Of a stretch of 9,895 nt of DNA, positions 1 to 9,411 are shown piece after piece; positions within the stretch are counted from its first letter, which is position 1, and every line of letters begins with the position of its first letter. The notes under the pieces were generated by a model, which searched no databases, was not told the DNA's origin, and saw only the letters and a list, made by a program, of their open reading frames with translations. A program made the position numbers and the translations under genes. The stretch comes from an uncultured Gemmatimonadota bacterium. GTDB lineage: Bacteria > Gemmatimonadota > Gemmatimonadetes > Gemmatimonadales > GWC2-71-9. The DNA lies in assembly GCA_946479805.1 (NCBI GenBank), contig CAMLHP010000079.1, forward strand, positions 1 through 9,895, in the 5' to 3' direction.

Positions 1-2
1 TC

Positions 3-1039
<1,037 letters not shown>

Positions 1040-1043
<4 letters not shown>

Positions 1044-2536
1044 TCGACCTCTTCTCGCCCATGGGCGCGGTTCGAGCACTGCTGCCCGAGATAGTCCTCT
1101 CGGCCTGGGCGCTGCTGGTGCTCCTGGTGGTGGCCTGGCGTCACCGCAGCGCGGCCGATTGCCGGCTCGCGGGCTGGCTCAGCGCGGCGGGCGTTGTAGC
1201 GTCCGCGGCCGCCCTGGTCTGGCTCTGGAGCTCGGGTGCGCGGTCCCAGGGCCTGGACCACATGATCACTCTCGACTGGATGCGCTTCGGCGCTGCGGTC
1301 GTGATCCTGTTCAGCTCTTTCGCCACGATCCTCATCTCCATCCGCTACCTCGACCGCGAGGGCCTGGTGGCGCCTGAGTACTACCCGCTGATCCTGCTCG
1401 CCACGGTGGGCATGCTCTTCCTTGCGGGCTCGGCGGACATGATCGTGCTGTTCCTGGGACTGGAAGTGATGTCGGTGGCCGTGTACGTGCTGGCCGGCTA
1501 CGACCGCCGCAACCCCGCTTCGGCCGAGGCTGCGCTCAAGTACTTCCTCATTGGGGCGTTCGCCTCGGGCTTCCTGCTCTACGGCATTGCCCTCACATTC
1601 GGCGCCAGCGGCCACACCAACCTCCAGCTCATCGGGGCGCAGCTCTCGAATGGGCCGGCATCGCTGATGGCCCGACTGGGACTGGGTCTGCTCATCATCG
1701 GCATGGCATTCAAGGTGGCCGCGGTGCCGTTTCACATGTGGGCCCCGGACGTGTACGACGGCTCGCCGACGCCCATCACCGGGTTCATGGCCACCGGTGT
1801 GAAGGTCGCGGCCTTCATCGCGCTCGTGCGGGTACTGTTTGTCAGCTTCCCGGCGTTCGACCAGGTGTGGCAGCCGATCATCGGCGTCATGGCGGTGGTC
1901 ACGATGATCGTCGGAAACCTCGTGGCGCTGGCCCAGAAGAACGTGAAGCGGATGCTGGCATACAGCTCGGTGGCGCACGCCGGCTACCTGCTGGCCGCTG
2001 TCTGGCCCGGTACCCGGCTGGGTGCGGCGGCGGTGCTCTTCTACCTGCTGGCGTACAGCCTCACCACCATCGCCGCATTTGCCCTGCTTGGCTCACTGGG
2101 AACGGGCGGCGAGCGTGACGTTCGCTTCGATGACGTCGCAGGGCTGGCGCGGCGGCGGCCGTGGACCGCGTTCGGGCTCGCCATCTGCATGCTCAGCCTG
2201 CTGGGCTTTCCCGGCACGATCGGGTTCATCGGCAAGTGGGCCATCCTGCAGTCTGTACTGGCGGAAGGCCAGTACATATTGCCCGTGGTGCTGGTCGTCA
2301 CCAGCGTGATAAGCGCGGGCTACTATCTCCCCCTCATCATGTCGATGTACATGAAGCCCGAGGGCGAGCGGCCCACCTGGAAGGAACTGGTGCTGGCGCA
2401 GCCCGGAGCAGCCATGGTGTTTGTGGCGGTCGCCGCAGTGGTCGTGTTCGGGATCCTGCCGTCGGGCGTGATAGATGCCACGCTCCGCAGCGCGTCCACG
2501 CTGGCCCAGACCGTCATGCCGATGGCAGGCCGGTAA
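1040..2536 (+). CDS. nuoN: NADH-quinone oxidoreductase subunit N (complex I)
   Basis: This is a complete 498-residue antiporter-like membrane subunit of complex I, close to the usual family length, with hydrophobic helices along its whole length. It is the partner of NuoM in the proton-pumping arm. Conserved features include L-F-L-G-L-E-V-M-S (residues 137-145, with E142), A-L-K-Y-F (K167), F-K-V-A-A-V-P-F-H-M-W-A-P-D (K225), G-V-K-V-A-A-F (K255) and F-I-G-K-W-A (K399). These line up with the functional Glu and Lys residues of E. coli NuoN. The GTG start is supported by the purine-rich AGGGGGA at 1024-1030 and by the 4-base GTGA overlap with the nuoM stop. No nuo gene follows, so this is the last complex I gene in the cluster, as is common. 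Its stop TAA shares one base with the next start (TAATG). Confidence 0.96.
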
Positions 2537-3906
2537 TGAAAGTGCCCAAGGCAATCTTCCGGGAGTACGACGTCCGCGGCATCGTGGACCGCGAGCTCAC
2601 GCCCGACCTGGCCGAAGCGCTGGGCCGGGCGTTCGGTTCCGCGGCATGGGACCGCCTGGGCCGCCAGCCCGTCATTGCGGTGGGCCGGGACAACCGTCCG
2701 TCGGGTGACCGGCTTGCGGCTGGAATCCGGCGGGGGCTGGTGCGCGCTGGAGCGGTGGCGGTCGACATCGGGGTGGTGCCCACCCCGGCGCTTTACTTTG
2801 CGGTTCATGCACTGGGAAACGACGGCGGCGTGCAGGTCACCGGCTCCCACAACCCGCCCGAGTTCAACGGGTTCAAGATGCTGATGGCTGCCGGCGCGCT
2901 GCACGGCGATGACATCCTCGCGCTCTGGGAGGTGATCACCACCGAGAGCTGGCGGGAAGGGGCAGGCGAGGAGCGCGCCGACGGGACCGTGCTGCGGCGC
3001 TACCGCGAGGCAATAGTCGAGCGCCACAAGCTGGTCCGCCCCGTGCGGGTGGTTGTCGATTGCGGCAACGGTGCCGCCAGTGTCGTGGCTGTCGGCACCC
3101 TGCGCGAACTGGGCGCGGAAGTGAACGCAATCTTCTGCGAGTCGGATGGCACCTTTCCCAATCACCATCCCGATCCGACGGTGCCGGAGAACCTGGTGGA
3201 CCTTCAGGCCGAAGTGCGACGCACCGGCGCCGAGCTGGGCATCGCATTCGACGGCGACGGCGACCGCATCGGCGCGGTGGACGAGAACGGGCGCATCATC
3301 TTCGGTGACCTGCTTCTCATACAGTACGGACGGGACGCCGTCCGGCGCTTCGGCAAGGGCGTGCCGGTCATCTTCGACGTGAAGTGTTCCGAGGTGCTGC
3401 CCCAGGCACTGGCGGCGGCTGGTGCGGTGCCCGAAATGTGGAAGACCGGGCACTCGCTCATCAAGGCACGCATGAAGGAGCTCGATGCGCCGCTGGCGGG
3501 CGAGATGAGCGGCCACATCTTCTTCGGCGGCGACTACTTCGGCTTCGACGATGCACTCTTCGCTGCGGCCCGGCTGCTGGAGATCGTCTCGCGCCATCCG
3601 GGCGGCCTGGCAAAGCTCTTCGCCGACGTACCGGACACGGTGTCCACGCCCGAGATCCGCGTGGCTTGCCCGGACGACGTGAAGTTCGGCATCGTCGAGC
3701 AGGCGGCGGCCCATTTCAGTCAGCTGTACCCGGTGAATACCATCGACGGCGTTCGCATGTCGTTCCCCGATGGGTGGGGCCTCATTCGCGCGTCCAACAC
3801 CCAGCCGGTGCTGGTTCTGCGGTTCGAGTCCACCGGTCAGGCGTCGCTCGACGCCTACCAGTCCGAGGTGATGGCATGGCTCGCCGAGCAGGGCGTGCGC
3901 GCCTGA
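2536..3906 (+). CDS. Phosphomannomutase / phosphoglucomutase (alpha-D-phosphohexomutase family)
   Basis: This 456-residue cytoplasmic enzyme interconverts hexose 6-phosphate and hexose 1-phosphate, supplying precursors of GDP-mannose or UDP-glucose for surface polysaccharide. All four family motifs are present in order: the phosphoserine loop V-T-G-S-H-N-P-P (residues 101-108, catalytic Ser104); the metal loop D-G-D-G-D-R (239-244); the sugar-specificity loop G-E-M-S-G-H (322-327); and the C-terminal phosphate-binding loop R-A-S-N-T-Q-P (418-424). The G-E-M-S-G motif and the length fit the bifunctional AlgC-like PMM/PGM group better than phosphoglucosamine mutase; the true sugar preference cannot be read from sequence. 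The ATG at 2536 is chosen because K-A-I-F-R-E-Y-D-V-R-G-I is the normal family N-terminus. In-frame codons further upstream lie inside nuoN. The start overlaps the nuoN stop by one base, with a weak AGG 6 bases before it, suggesting reinitiation after nuoN translation. Confidence 0.94.
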   Translation: MKVPKAIFREYDVRGIVDRELTPDLAEALGRAFGSAAWDRLGRQPVIAVGRDNRPSGDRLAAGIRRGLVRAGAVAVDIGVVPTPALYFAVHALGNDGGVQVTGSHNPPEFNGFKMLMAAGALHGDDILALWEVITTESWREGAGEERADGTVLRRYREAIVERHKLVRPVRVVVDCGNGAASVVAVGTLRELGAEVNAIFCESDGTFPNHHPDPTVPENLVDLQAEVRRTGAELGIAFDGDGDRIGAVDENGRIIFGDLLLIQYGRDAVRRFGKGVPVIFDVKCSEVLPQALAAAGAVPEMWKTGHSLIKARMKELDAPLAGEMSGHIFFGGDYFGFDDALFAAARLLEIVSRHPGGLAKLFADVPDTVSTPEIRVACPDDVKFGIVEQAAAHFSQLYPVNTIDGVRMSFPDGWGLIRASNTQPVLVLRFESTGQASLDAYQSEVMAWLAEQGVRA

Positions 3907-3910
3907 GGCT

Positions 3911-6280
3911 GTGAGCCGTCGGCGGACTGGGCTGCTTGCGGCCCTGGCGCTGGTTGTACTGCTCCTGTTCCTGGGCCGCTGGACCGCGACGGTTCTGGCT
4001 GACCGCTGGTGGGCCGCGCAGTTTTCCCCCGAGGCCGCCGAGTTCCTCACCGGCTGGCATCTCCTGCTGTTCACCATCGATGCCGCCGCCTGCCTGCTCG
4101 CGTGGGCCTGGTACACTGGCAACCTGCTGTTTCTCACCCGGACCGTCGGCTCGGTCCAGATCCCGCGCCATGTAGGCAACCTCGAATTCCGGGAAGCCGT
4201 ACGCCCCGGGGCGCTGCTGGCCCTCGCGGTGGCGCTGGGACTCCTGCTGGGCCTCCTGAGCGGGGTGGGAAAGTCGGTCCACTGGCGTGCGGTGGCGCTG
4301 GCATCGGAAACCGCCAGTTGGGGCCTGCTTGAACCCCTGCTGGGCCGTGACGCCGCCGTGTATGTCACGCGGCTGCCGCTGCTGCAATTGCTCCAGGGCT
4401 TCGCCCTCACGCTGGCGCTCGTGGGCTTCACGCTCTGCCTGGTTCTGTATGCGGTCATCGGCGCGGTCCGGCTGGAGCGCAGGATGCCGGCCATCAACGA
4501 TCATGCACGGCTGCACCTCGGACTGCTGCTGGCCGGGCTCGCTGCGGTGCTGGCGGCCGGGTTTGCGCTCGAGCCGTCGACCTATGTGGCCGCCGCCAAT
4601 GGAGCGCCCACCGCCAGCGGCTTCCGGCGTGTCGCGCTGGTGGCACCATCGCTCACTGGGACCGCCCTGATGGCCGCGCTGCTGAGCGCCGCCTGGGCGT
4701 TCACCGGCAGGCACACTCTGCTGGCGGCGGGCTGGGCGGTCCTGGCCGCGGCAACGGCACTGGGGCGCGTCGGAGTGCCGCTGGTAGCGCGTACCGCGGA
4801 AGACACCCGGCTTTCCGACTCCCTCCAGATGCTGTTCGAGGATCGCGCCTTCGGTCTCGACCGGATTCGCGCGTCCGAGCTGCCGGGCATCCCGCCAGCG
4901 CCCGTCCTCGACCGGGAAGTGGTGCGCGCCGTCTTCCCGGCGACTCCGCCCATTGGCGTATGGCCGGCCAGCCACCCGGTCGGGAAGGCGGCCCGCCCGG
5001 TGTGGATCGCGATGGTGGAGGGCGGTGACGGGCAGGCCAGCTGGTACGTCATCGCGGCGGACCGGACCGGCACGGGCGGAGTGCCGCTGTCCTTTCCACC
5101 ATCAGATTCGCTGGGCTATCCCACGCTCTACGCCTCCGGCTCGCTCGGTGCCGGCGCCATTCGCCCCGGTGCCGTGGAGCCAGTCAGGGTCGACGCGCCC
5201 CGCGGTGTGGCAACCGCTGGTACAGTTCGCCGGGCGATCCTGTCGTGGGCGCTGCAGGAACCGTCGCTGCTCTCGGCTGAAGGCACGGCCGGCCGACTGG
5301 ACTGGTTACTGCACCCGCGTGCCCGGCTCGAAAGGCTCGCGCCCTTCGCAGCGTGGAGCGCAACTCGACTGGTGCAGGAGAATGGCCGGCTCACCTGGGT
5401 GGCAGACGGCTATGTGAGCAGCCGCAGCTGGCCACTGCTGGCGCGCCACCGCTGGACCGGTGGAGATGCGAACCACCTGGATGCGGGGTTCCTCGGCCTG
5501 GTCGACGCAGAGACCGGGCGGGTTCGGATCATTCTCCGGAATGGTGCGGGACCGCTGGCAGCCACCTGGGCCACGCTCACGGGGGGTATGGTGGAGCGGC
5601 AGCGGCCCGGCGACGCCACTTCTGCAGGCGCGACTCCACTGGAGATGTTCGAGCTCCAGTCACAGCTGATTGCCGATCGCCTGGGCTACGAGCGTGCGCC
5701 GCAGCCCGACGCCAGTTCCATACTCTCGGCCTGGGACTCGACTGGCACCCAGTTGCTCGTGGCTCCACTGCGTGCCCACGACCAGGGGCGGGTGATGCGG
5801 CTGCTGGTTGGCCGGCCGGACGGGCACCTGCTCCTGGTTGACACTGAGGCTGCGCCGATGCTCGATCCCGAGGGACTGGCACGCCTGTGGTCCCGGTTCG
5901 CCACCTTCGCTCCGCTGCAGGATTCATTGTCTGCGGCGGGGGCAACGGCACACTCGGGCCTGGTCCACTACTTCCGGTCCGACTCGGGGCTGGCAGCCAT
6001 GCAGGTGGTCACCGGCGCCCGGGGCGGGGCACGGCCGGCGGTGGTCTGGGTCAACGTCGCGATCGCAAACAGGGCGGGAGCAGGCCGCAACTTCGAGCTG
6101 GCCTGGCGCAACCTGCTGGGCGGCGACGCGCCGCTGCCCGCTGCCGCAGGCGAGGGCGGTGCGCTGGTGGATGCGCGTTACTGGCTGCAGGTGGCCGACG
6201 AGGCGCTGAAGCGGGGCGACTTCACCGCCTTCGGCCGGGCGTTCGATGCACTGCGTCAGACGCTGTCGGCGGGGCAGTGA
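3911..6280 (+). CDS. UPF0182-family integral membrane protein, short divergent member
   Basis: This is a 789-residue protein with about seven N-terminal hydrophobic segments (near residues 7-28, 48-72, 97-118, 155-185, 198-218, 240-263 and 268-290). A large, mostly polar region predicted to lie outside the membrane follows. The layout and several blocks match UPF0182 (PF03699) as I remember it: L-L-G-R-D-A-A-V-Y-V-T-R-L-P before the fourth helix, A-F-G-L-D-R-I after the last, R-R-A-I-L-S-W-A-L near 440, R-L-E-R-L-A-P-F near 475, N-H-L-D-A-G-F-L-G-L-V-D-A near 521, and a C-terminal A-L-K-R-G-D-F-T-A-F-G-R-A-F helix near 770. Most family members are nearer 900-1000 residues, so part of the C-terminal region appears shortened, and several family positions are altered. 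The family has no established function. The GTG start lies 4 bases after the mutase stop, with GAGG at 3905-3908. A downstream start would cut into the first helix. The gene is probably co-transcribed with nuoMN and the mutase. Confidence 0.8.
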   Translation: MSRRRTGLLAALALVVLLLFLGRWTATVLADRWWAAQFSPEAAEFLTGWHLLLFTIDAAACLLAWAWYTGNLLFLTRTVGSVQIPRHVGNLEFREAVRPGALLALAVALGLLLGLLSGVGKSVHWRAVALASETASWGLLEPLLGRDAAVYVTRLPLLQLLQGFALTLALVGFTLCLVLYAVIGAVRLERRMPAINDHARLHLGLLLAGLAAVLAAGFALEPSTYVAAANGAPTASGFRRVALVAPSLTGTALMAALLSAAWAFTGRHTLLAAGWAVLAAATALGRVGVPLVARTAEDTRLSDSLQMLFEDRAFGLDRIRASELPGIPPAPVLDREVVRAVFPATPPIGVWPASHPVGKAARPVWIAMVEGGDGQASWYVIAADRTGTGGVPLSFPPSDSLGYPTLYASGSLGAGAIRPGAVEPVRVDAPRGVATAGTVRRAILSWALQEPSLLSAEGTAGRLDWLLHPRARLERLAPFAAWSATRLVQENGRLTWVADGYVSSRSWPLLARHRWTGGDANHLDAGFLGLVDAETGRVRIILRNGAGPLAATWATLTGGMVERQRPGDATSAGATPLEMFELQSQLIADRLGYERAPQPDASSILSAWDSTGTQLLVAPLRAHDQGRVMRLLVGRPDGHLLLVDTEAAPMLDPEGLARLWSRFATFAPLQDSLSAAGATAHSGLVHYFRSDSGLAAMQVVTGARGGARPAVVWVNVAIANRAGAGRNFELAWRNLLGGDAPLPAAAGEGGALVDARYWLQVADEALKRGDFTAFGRAFDALRQTLSAGQ

Positions 6281-6437
6281 GCTGCCGGCACACAGGATCG
6301 GGCATGGCAAAACACGACACCACGAGTGTCGGGTTTTGTGTGCCCGTCCCTGACTATCCTGACCTGCTGTTCAGGTTGTAAATGGCGGAGCCGGCCATTA
6401 AGTTCGGGGGCTTTTTCGGCTGCGTGAACGAGGCCCT
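6281..6437 (+). other. Structured intergenic region before arcC
   Basis: This is the only sizeable gap in the window. After the terminator-like hairpin at 6300-6345 there are two further possible stems: A-C-C-T-G (6362-6366) with C-A-G-G-T (6372-6376), and AATGGC (6381-6386) with GCCATT (6394-6399). AGCC at 6389-6392 could instead pair with GGCT at 6409-6412, directly before the rest of a T run ending at 6416, which would exclude the 6381-6399 stem. Two short frames cross the gap. One is 6304-6381 (25 residues, AGGA at 6294-6297 ahead of its ATG). The other is 6382-6441 (19 residues), whose stop overlaps the arcC start. I find no pair of good -35 and -10 boxes; TATCCT at 6355-6360 has only a poor -35 upstream. 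The presence of structure is seen in the sequence; any regulatory role is inference. Confidence 0.5.
6300..6345 (+). terminator. Probable intrinsic terminator after the nuoM-nuoN-mutase-UPF0182 block
   Basis: AAAACACGACAC (6309-6320) pairs with GTGTCGGGTTTT (6326-6337) across a 5-base loop with a single A-G mismatch. An outer GGGCA (6300-6304) pairs with TGCCC (6341-6345) across small internal bulges. The inner GC-rich CGACAC/GTGTCG stem followed shortly by four T residues resembles a Rho-independent terminator whose A and T tracts pair with one another. It starts about 20 bases after the UPF0182 stop, at the boundary between the two gene blocks. The T run is short and the hairpin is long, so termination may be partial, or the element may be a processing or stability hairpin. 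Confidence 0.5.
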
Positions 6438-7382
6438 GTGAATCGAATTGCCGTGCTGGCGCTCGGCGGCAACGCGCTGGCGCGTGCCGGCGAGCCTGCC
6501 ACCATCACGAACCAGTTCCTGCACGCCCGGGAGAGCGTCGCACCCATCGTCCAGCTGGCGCGCGACGATTGGCGGATCGCGATAGTCCATGGGAACGGCC
6601 CCCAGGTGGGCGATGAGCTGGTCCGGAACGAGATGGCCCGCCGGGAAGTCGAGCCGTTGCCTCTGGGCGTGCTGGTGGCTGGCACCGCCGGCTGGATCGG
6701 CTACATGCTTCAGCAGTCGCTCCAGAATGGCCTCGCCGCGGCACAAGTCGAGCGTCCGGTTGTCACGCTCATCACCCAGACGCTGGTGGATCCCTACGAT
6801 CCCGCGTTCAACCAGCCCAGCAAGCCGATAGGCCACGAAGTTTCCCCCGCCACTGCAGAAGCGCTTGCCGCGAGCGGGGTCACCATCAAGGCAGACGGCA
6901 ATGGCCGTCTTCGCCGGCTTGCCGCCAGCCCCCGGCCGCTGGGAATAGTGGAGGCGCCGCTGGTGCGGGACCTCGTCAATGCAGGGGTTATCGTGATCGC
7001 GGCAGGAGGCGGCGGACCTCCGGTGTACGCCCACCCGCTGCTGGGGCTTGAGGGTGCCAACGGCGTGGTGGACAAGGACCTCGCTGCGGCACTCCTGGCG
7101 CGCGATCTCGGCGCCGAGGCGCTGCTGATCCTGACCGACGTGGACGCGGTGTACGAGAAGTGGGGCACTCCCGAAGCGCAGCCCATCCGCCGGCTCACGC
7201 GTTCCCGGGCAGAGACGATGCTGGCCAGTGGCGCCTTTGCTGAGGGCAGCATGCGGCCAAAGGTGGAAGCGGCACTGGCGTTTGCCGGGGCCGGTGGCGG
7301 ACGCGCGATAATCGCGCGACTATCTGACGGACCGGCAGCCCTCGCAGGCCAGGCCGGCACTACCCTGGTGGGGGAAGAGTGA
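6438..7382 (+). CDS. arcC: Carbamate kinase
   Basis: This is a 314-residue cytoplasmic enzyme of the amino-acid kinase fold. It catalyses the reversible transfer of phosphate from carbamoyl phosphate to ADP, giving ATP and carbamate, and physiologically usually runs toward ATP. Family marks are the N-terminal L-A-L-G-G-N-A-L (residues 7-14), V-H-G-N-G-P-Q-V-G (50-58), T-Q-T-L-V-D-P-Y-D-P-A-F followed by S-K-P-I-G, A-G-G-G-G-P-P-V, V-D-K-D-L-A, L-T-D-V-D and G-S-M-R-P-K-V-E-A-A. The lysines of S-K-P-I-G and V-D-K-D match the catalytic and binding lysines of the Enterococcus enzyme. Its length equals the family norm. The GTG start puts M-N-R-I-A-V at the expected N-terminus, with GAGG at 6430-6433. 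No arginine deiminase or ornithine carbamoyltransferase gene is nearby; instead it leads directly into sucC with a GTGA overlap. The full motif set argues against UMP kinase or glutamate 5-kinase. Confidence 0.94.
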   Translation: MNRIAVLALGGNALARAGEPATITNQFLHARESVAPIVQLARDDWRIAIVHGNGPQVGDELVRNEMARREVEPLPLGVLVAGTAGWIGYMLQQSLQNGLAAAQVERPVVTLITQTLVDPYDPAFNQPSKPIGHEVSPATAEALAASGVTIKADGNGRLRRLAASPRPLGIVEAPLVRDLVNAGVIVIAAGGGGPPVYAHPLLGLEGANGVVDKDLAAALLARDLGAEALLILTDVDAVYEKWGTPEAQPIRRLTRSRAETMLASGAFAEGSMRPKVEAALAFAGAGGGRAIIARLSDGPAALAGQAGTTLVGEE

Positions 7383-8518
7383 ACCTGCACGAGTACCAGG
7401 CCCGCGACCTCTTGCTGAAGGCTGGCGTGCCGATGTTCGAGGGCGGCGTCGCCGCCACGCCGGAGGAGGCCGAGGCCATCGCCCGGAAGCTCGGTCGCGC
7501 GGTGGTGGTGAAGGCCCAGGTCCATACCGGCGGCCGGGGCAAGGCTGGCGGCGTCAAGCTCGCCGCCACGCCGGCCGACGCGAAGGAGCACGCCAGCAGG
7601 ATCATCGGGATGAGCATCAAGGGGCTGACAGTCCAGAAGGTGCTCGTGGTGCCCGCGGCCGACATCGCCACCGAGGCGTACGTCGGGCTGATCATGGACC
7701 GCGACACCCAGCGCCCGGTCTTCATGGTGAGCGCGGCAGGAGGTGTCGACATCGAAGAGGTCGCGGCCACTTCGCCCGAGAAGATCACCCGCCTGCCGGT
7801 CGATCCGGTCTACGGCCTGCTGCCGCACCAGGCACTCGGTCTCGCGCTCACGCTATACAAGGACTACGCCCAGGTAAAGGCGGCAGCGCGGATCATGCAG
7901 CAGCTGTGGCGCGCCTTCACCGCGAATGGCGCATCGCTCGCCGAAATCAATCCACTGGTTACCACACCCGAAGGCGAAGTGCTCGCACTCGACGCCAAGG
8001 TCTCGATCGACGACAACGAACTGGACCGCCGCCCGGACCTCGCCCAGTTGCGCGATGAGTCCGCGGAGGAGCCGAGCGAGGTTGCGGCGCGGGCCGCGGG
8101 CCTGACCTTCATCAAGCTCGACGGCGATGTCGGCTGCGTGGTGAACGGCGCCGGGCTTGCGATGGCCACGATGGACCTCGTGAAGTACTACGGCGGCGAG
8201 CCGGCCAACTTCCTTGACATCGGCGGCAGCTCGAATCCCGAGAAGGTCGTCAACGCGCTTCGCATCATCACCTCGGATCCCGCGGTCAAGGCGATCCTCT
8301 TCAACATCTTCGGCGGGATCACCCGCACTGACGACGTGGCCAACGGCATCAAGACCGCGCTGGAGAAGTTCCCGGTGAAGGTCCCTATCGTCGTCAGGCT
8401 CACCGGTACCAACGAGAAGGAAGCCGTGAAGATTCTCGAGGGAATCGGCATGACCGCCCTGAGCGACATGGACGAGGCCGTTTCCAGGGTGGTCAGCCTG
8501 GCGAAGGAGGCGGCGTGA
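7379..8518 (+). CDS. sucC: Succinyl-CoA synthetase (ADP/GDP-forming) beta subunit
   Basis: This 379-residue subunit carries the ATP-grasp nucleotide site of the TCA-cycle enzyme that converts succinyl-CoA, phosphate and NDP to succinate, CoA and NTP. The N-terminus M-N-L-H-E-Y-Q-A is canonical and fixes the GTG start at 7379, inside the arcC stop (GTGA). ATP-grasp features are V-V-K-A-Q-V (K45), the glycine-rich G-G-R-G-K-A-G-G (51-58), and A-E-I-N-P-L-V with N191 and D205, which correspond to the magnesium ligands N199 and D213 of E. coli. The C-terminal CoA-ligase domain shows [11 protein letters not shown] (256-266), [10 protein letters not shown] (274-283) and N-I-F-G-G-I (309-314). It is slightly shorter than the E. 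coli subunit (388). Nucleotide preference, ADP or GDP, cannot be told from these residues. It forms a complex with the alpha subunit encoded next. Confidence 0.96.
   Translation: MNLHEYQARDLLLKAGVPMFEGGVAATPEEAEAIARKLGRAVVVKAQVHTGGRGKAGGVKLAATPADAKEHASRIIGMSIKGLTVQKVLVVPAADIATEAYVGLIMDRDTQRPVFMVSAAGGVDIEEVAATSPEKITRLPVDPVYGLLPHQALGLALTLYKDYAQVKAAARIMQQLWRAFTANGASLAEINPLVTTPEGEVLALDAKVSIDDNELDRRPDLAQLRDESAEEPSEVAARAAGLTFIKLDGDVGCVVNGAGLAMATMDLVKYYGGEPANFLDIGGSSNPEKVVNALRIITSDPAVKAILFNIFGGITRTDDVANGIKTALEKFPVKVPIVVRLTGTNEKEAVKILEGIGMTALSDMDEAVSRVVSLAKEAA
8504..8510 (+). promoter_or_regulatory. Strong Shine-Dalgarno site for sucD
   Basis: AAGGAGG is a near-perfect anti-16S match lying 4 bases before the sucD GTG and inside the last codons of sucC. 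It supports the GTG at 8515 as the start and suggests that the alpha subunit can be initiated both independently and by coupling. Confidence 0.8.
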
Positions 8519-9411
8519 GCATCTTCATTGACCGCAACACCCGCCTGGCGGTGCAGGGCATCACCGGCCGCGATGGCAGCTTCCACGCGAAGCAGATGAT
8601 GGAATACGGAACCCGGGTCGTCGCTGGAGTCACGCCGGGGAAGGGGGGCCAGACATTCGAGGGCAAGGTCCCGGTATTCAACACGGTGGCGGAGGCGGTC
8701 CGCGAGGCGGGGGCCAATGCCTCGGTCATATATGTACCGCCTGCCGGAGCCGCCGGCGCGGTGATGGAGGCGGCGGATGCGGGCATCGAGTTCATCGTCT
8801 GCATCACCGAGGGCGTGCCGGTAATGGACATGACCCGTGTGATGCCGTACGTCCGCTCGAAGGGCGCGCGGCTGCTGGGACCCAACTGCCCCGGGCTCAT
8901 CACGCCCGGTGAAAGCAAGGTCGGCATCATCCCGGGCAACATCTGCGCGCCGGGGCGGGTCGGGCTGGTGTCGCGGAGCGGCACCCTCACTTACGAGGTG
9001 GTGAATCACCTCACCCGCAATGATATCGGCCAGAGCACCTGCGTCGGCATCGGCGGCGACCCCATAATCGGCACCAATTTCATCGACTGCCTCCGGGCTT
9101 TCCAGGACGACCCCGGCACCGACGTGATTGTCATGATGGGCGAAATCGGCGGCACCGACGAGCAGAAGGCGGCGCAGTTTGTCGCCGACCACGTGACCAA
9201 GCCGGTAGTGGGCTTCATAGCTGGGCAGACGGCGCCCAAGGGCAGGCGGATGGGGCATGCCGGTGCCATCATCTCGGGATCCAGTGGCACCGCCGAGGAG
9301 AAGATGGCCGCCTTCGAGTCCGCCGGCATCCGGGTGATGAAGCGGCCGGTGGACGTGGTGGCGCTGGTCCAGGCAGAGCTCAAGTCAACCAGCAGGAAGG
9401 GCAAGGCATGA
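8515..9411 (+). CDS. sucD: Succinyl-CoA synthetase alpha subunit
   Basis: This 298-residue subunit binds CoA and carries the phosphohistidine intermediate of succinyl-CoA synthetase. The N-terminal Rossmann-like CoA-binding domain includes V-Q-G-I-T-G-R-D-G (13-21) and V-T-P-G-K-G-G (39-45). G-P-N-C-P-G (122-127), [12 protein letters not shown] (150-161), [10 protein letters not shown] (178-187) and G-E-I-G-G (209-213, with E210) are all present. [11 protein letters not shown] places the catalytic histidine at residue 248, equivalent to H246 in E. coli. Length is typical. The GTG start lies in a GTGA overlap with sucC and has the best ribosome-binding site in the window, AAGGAGG at 8504-8510, 4 bases before the start. 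Strong initiation plus coupling should balance alpha and beta synthesis. Confidence 0.97.
   Translation: MSIFIDRNTRLAVQGITGRDGSFHAKQMMEYGTRVVAGVTPGKGGQTFEGKVPVFNTVAEAVREAGANASVIYVPPAGAAGAVMEAADAGIEFIVCITEGVPVMDMTRVMPYVRSKGARLLGPNCPGLITPGESKVGIIPGNICAPGRVGLVSRSGTLTYEVVNHLTRNDIGQSTCVGIGGDPIIGTNFIDCLRAFQDDPGTDVIVMMGEIGGTDEQKAAQFVADHVTKPVVGFIAGQTAPKGRRMGHAGAIISGSSGTAEEKMAAFESAGIRVMKRPVDVVALVQAELKSTSRKGKA

Noticed and set aside
2161..2535. N-terminal extension of the mutase frame back to 2161
   Set aside because: The extra segment lies wholly inside nuoN in another frame, reads as Arg/His-rich shadow sequence, and the family N-terminus begins at the ATG at 2536.
2323..4497. Long antisense open frame (724 codons) across the mutase and UPF0182 genes
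   Set aside because: It is antisense to two genes with clear family motifs. Its composition is rich in Arg, Ala, His and Gln with no recognisable domain, as expected from a GC-rich complementary strand.
6336..6360. Possible sigma-70 promoter for arcC (TTGTGT with TATCCT)
   Set aside because: Spacing is only 13 bases, and moving the -35 to the proper distance gives GGTTTT, which does not resemble the consensus.
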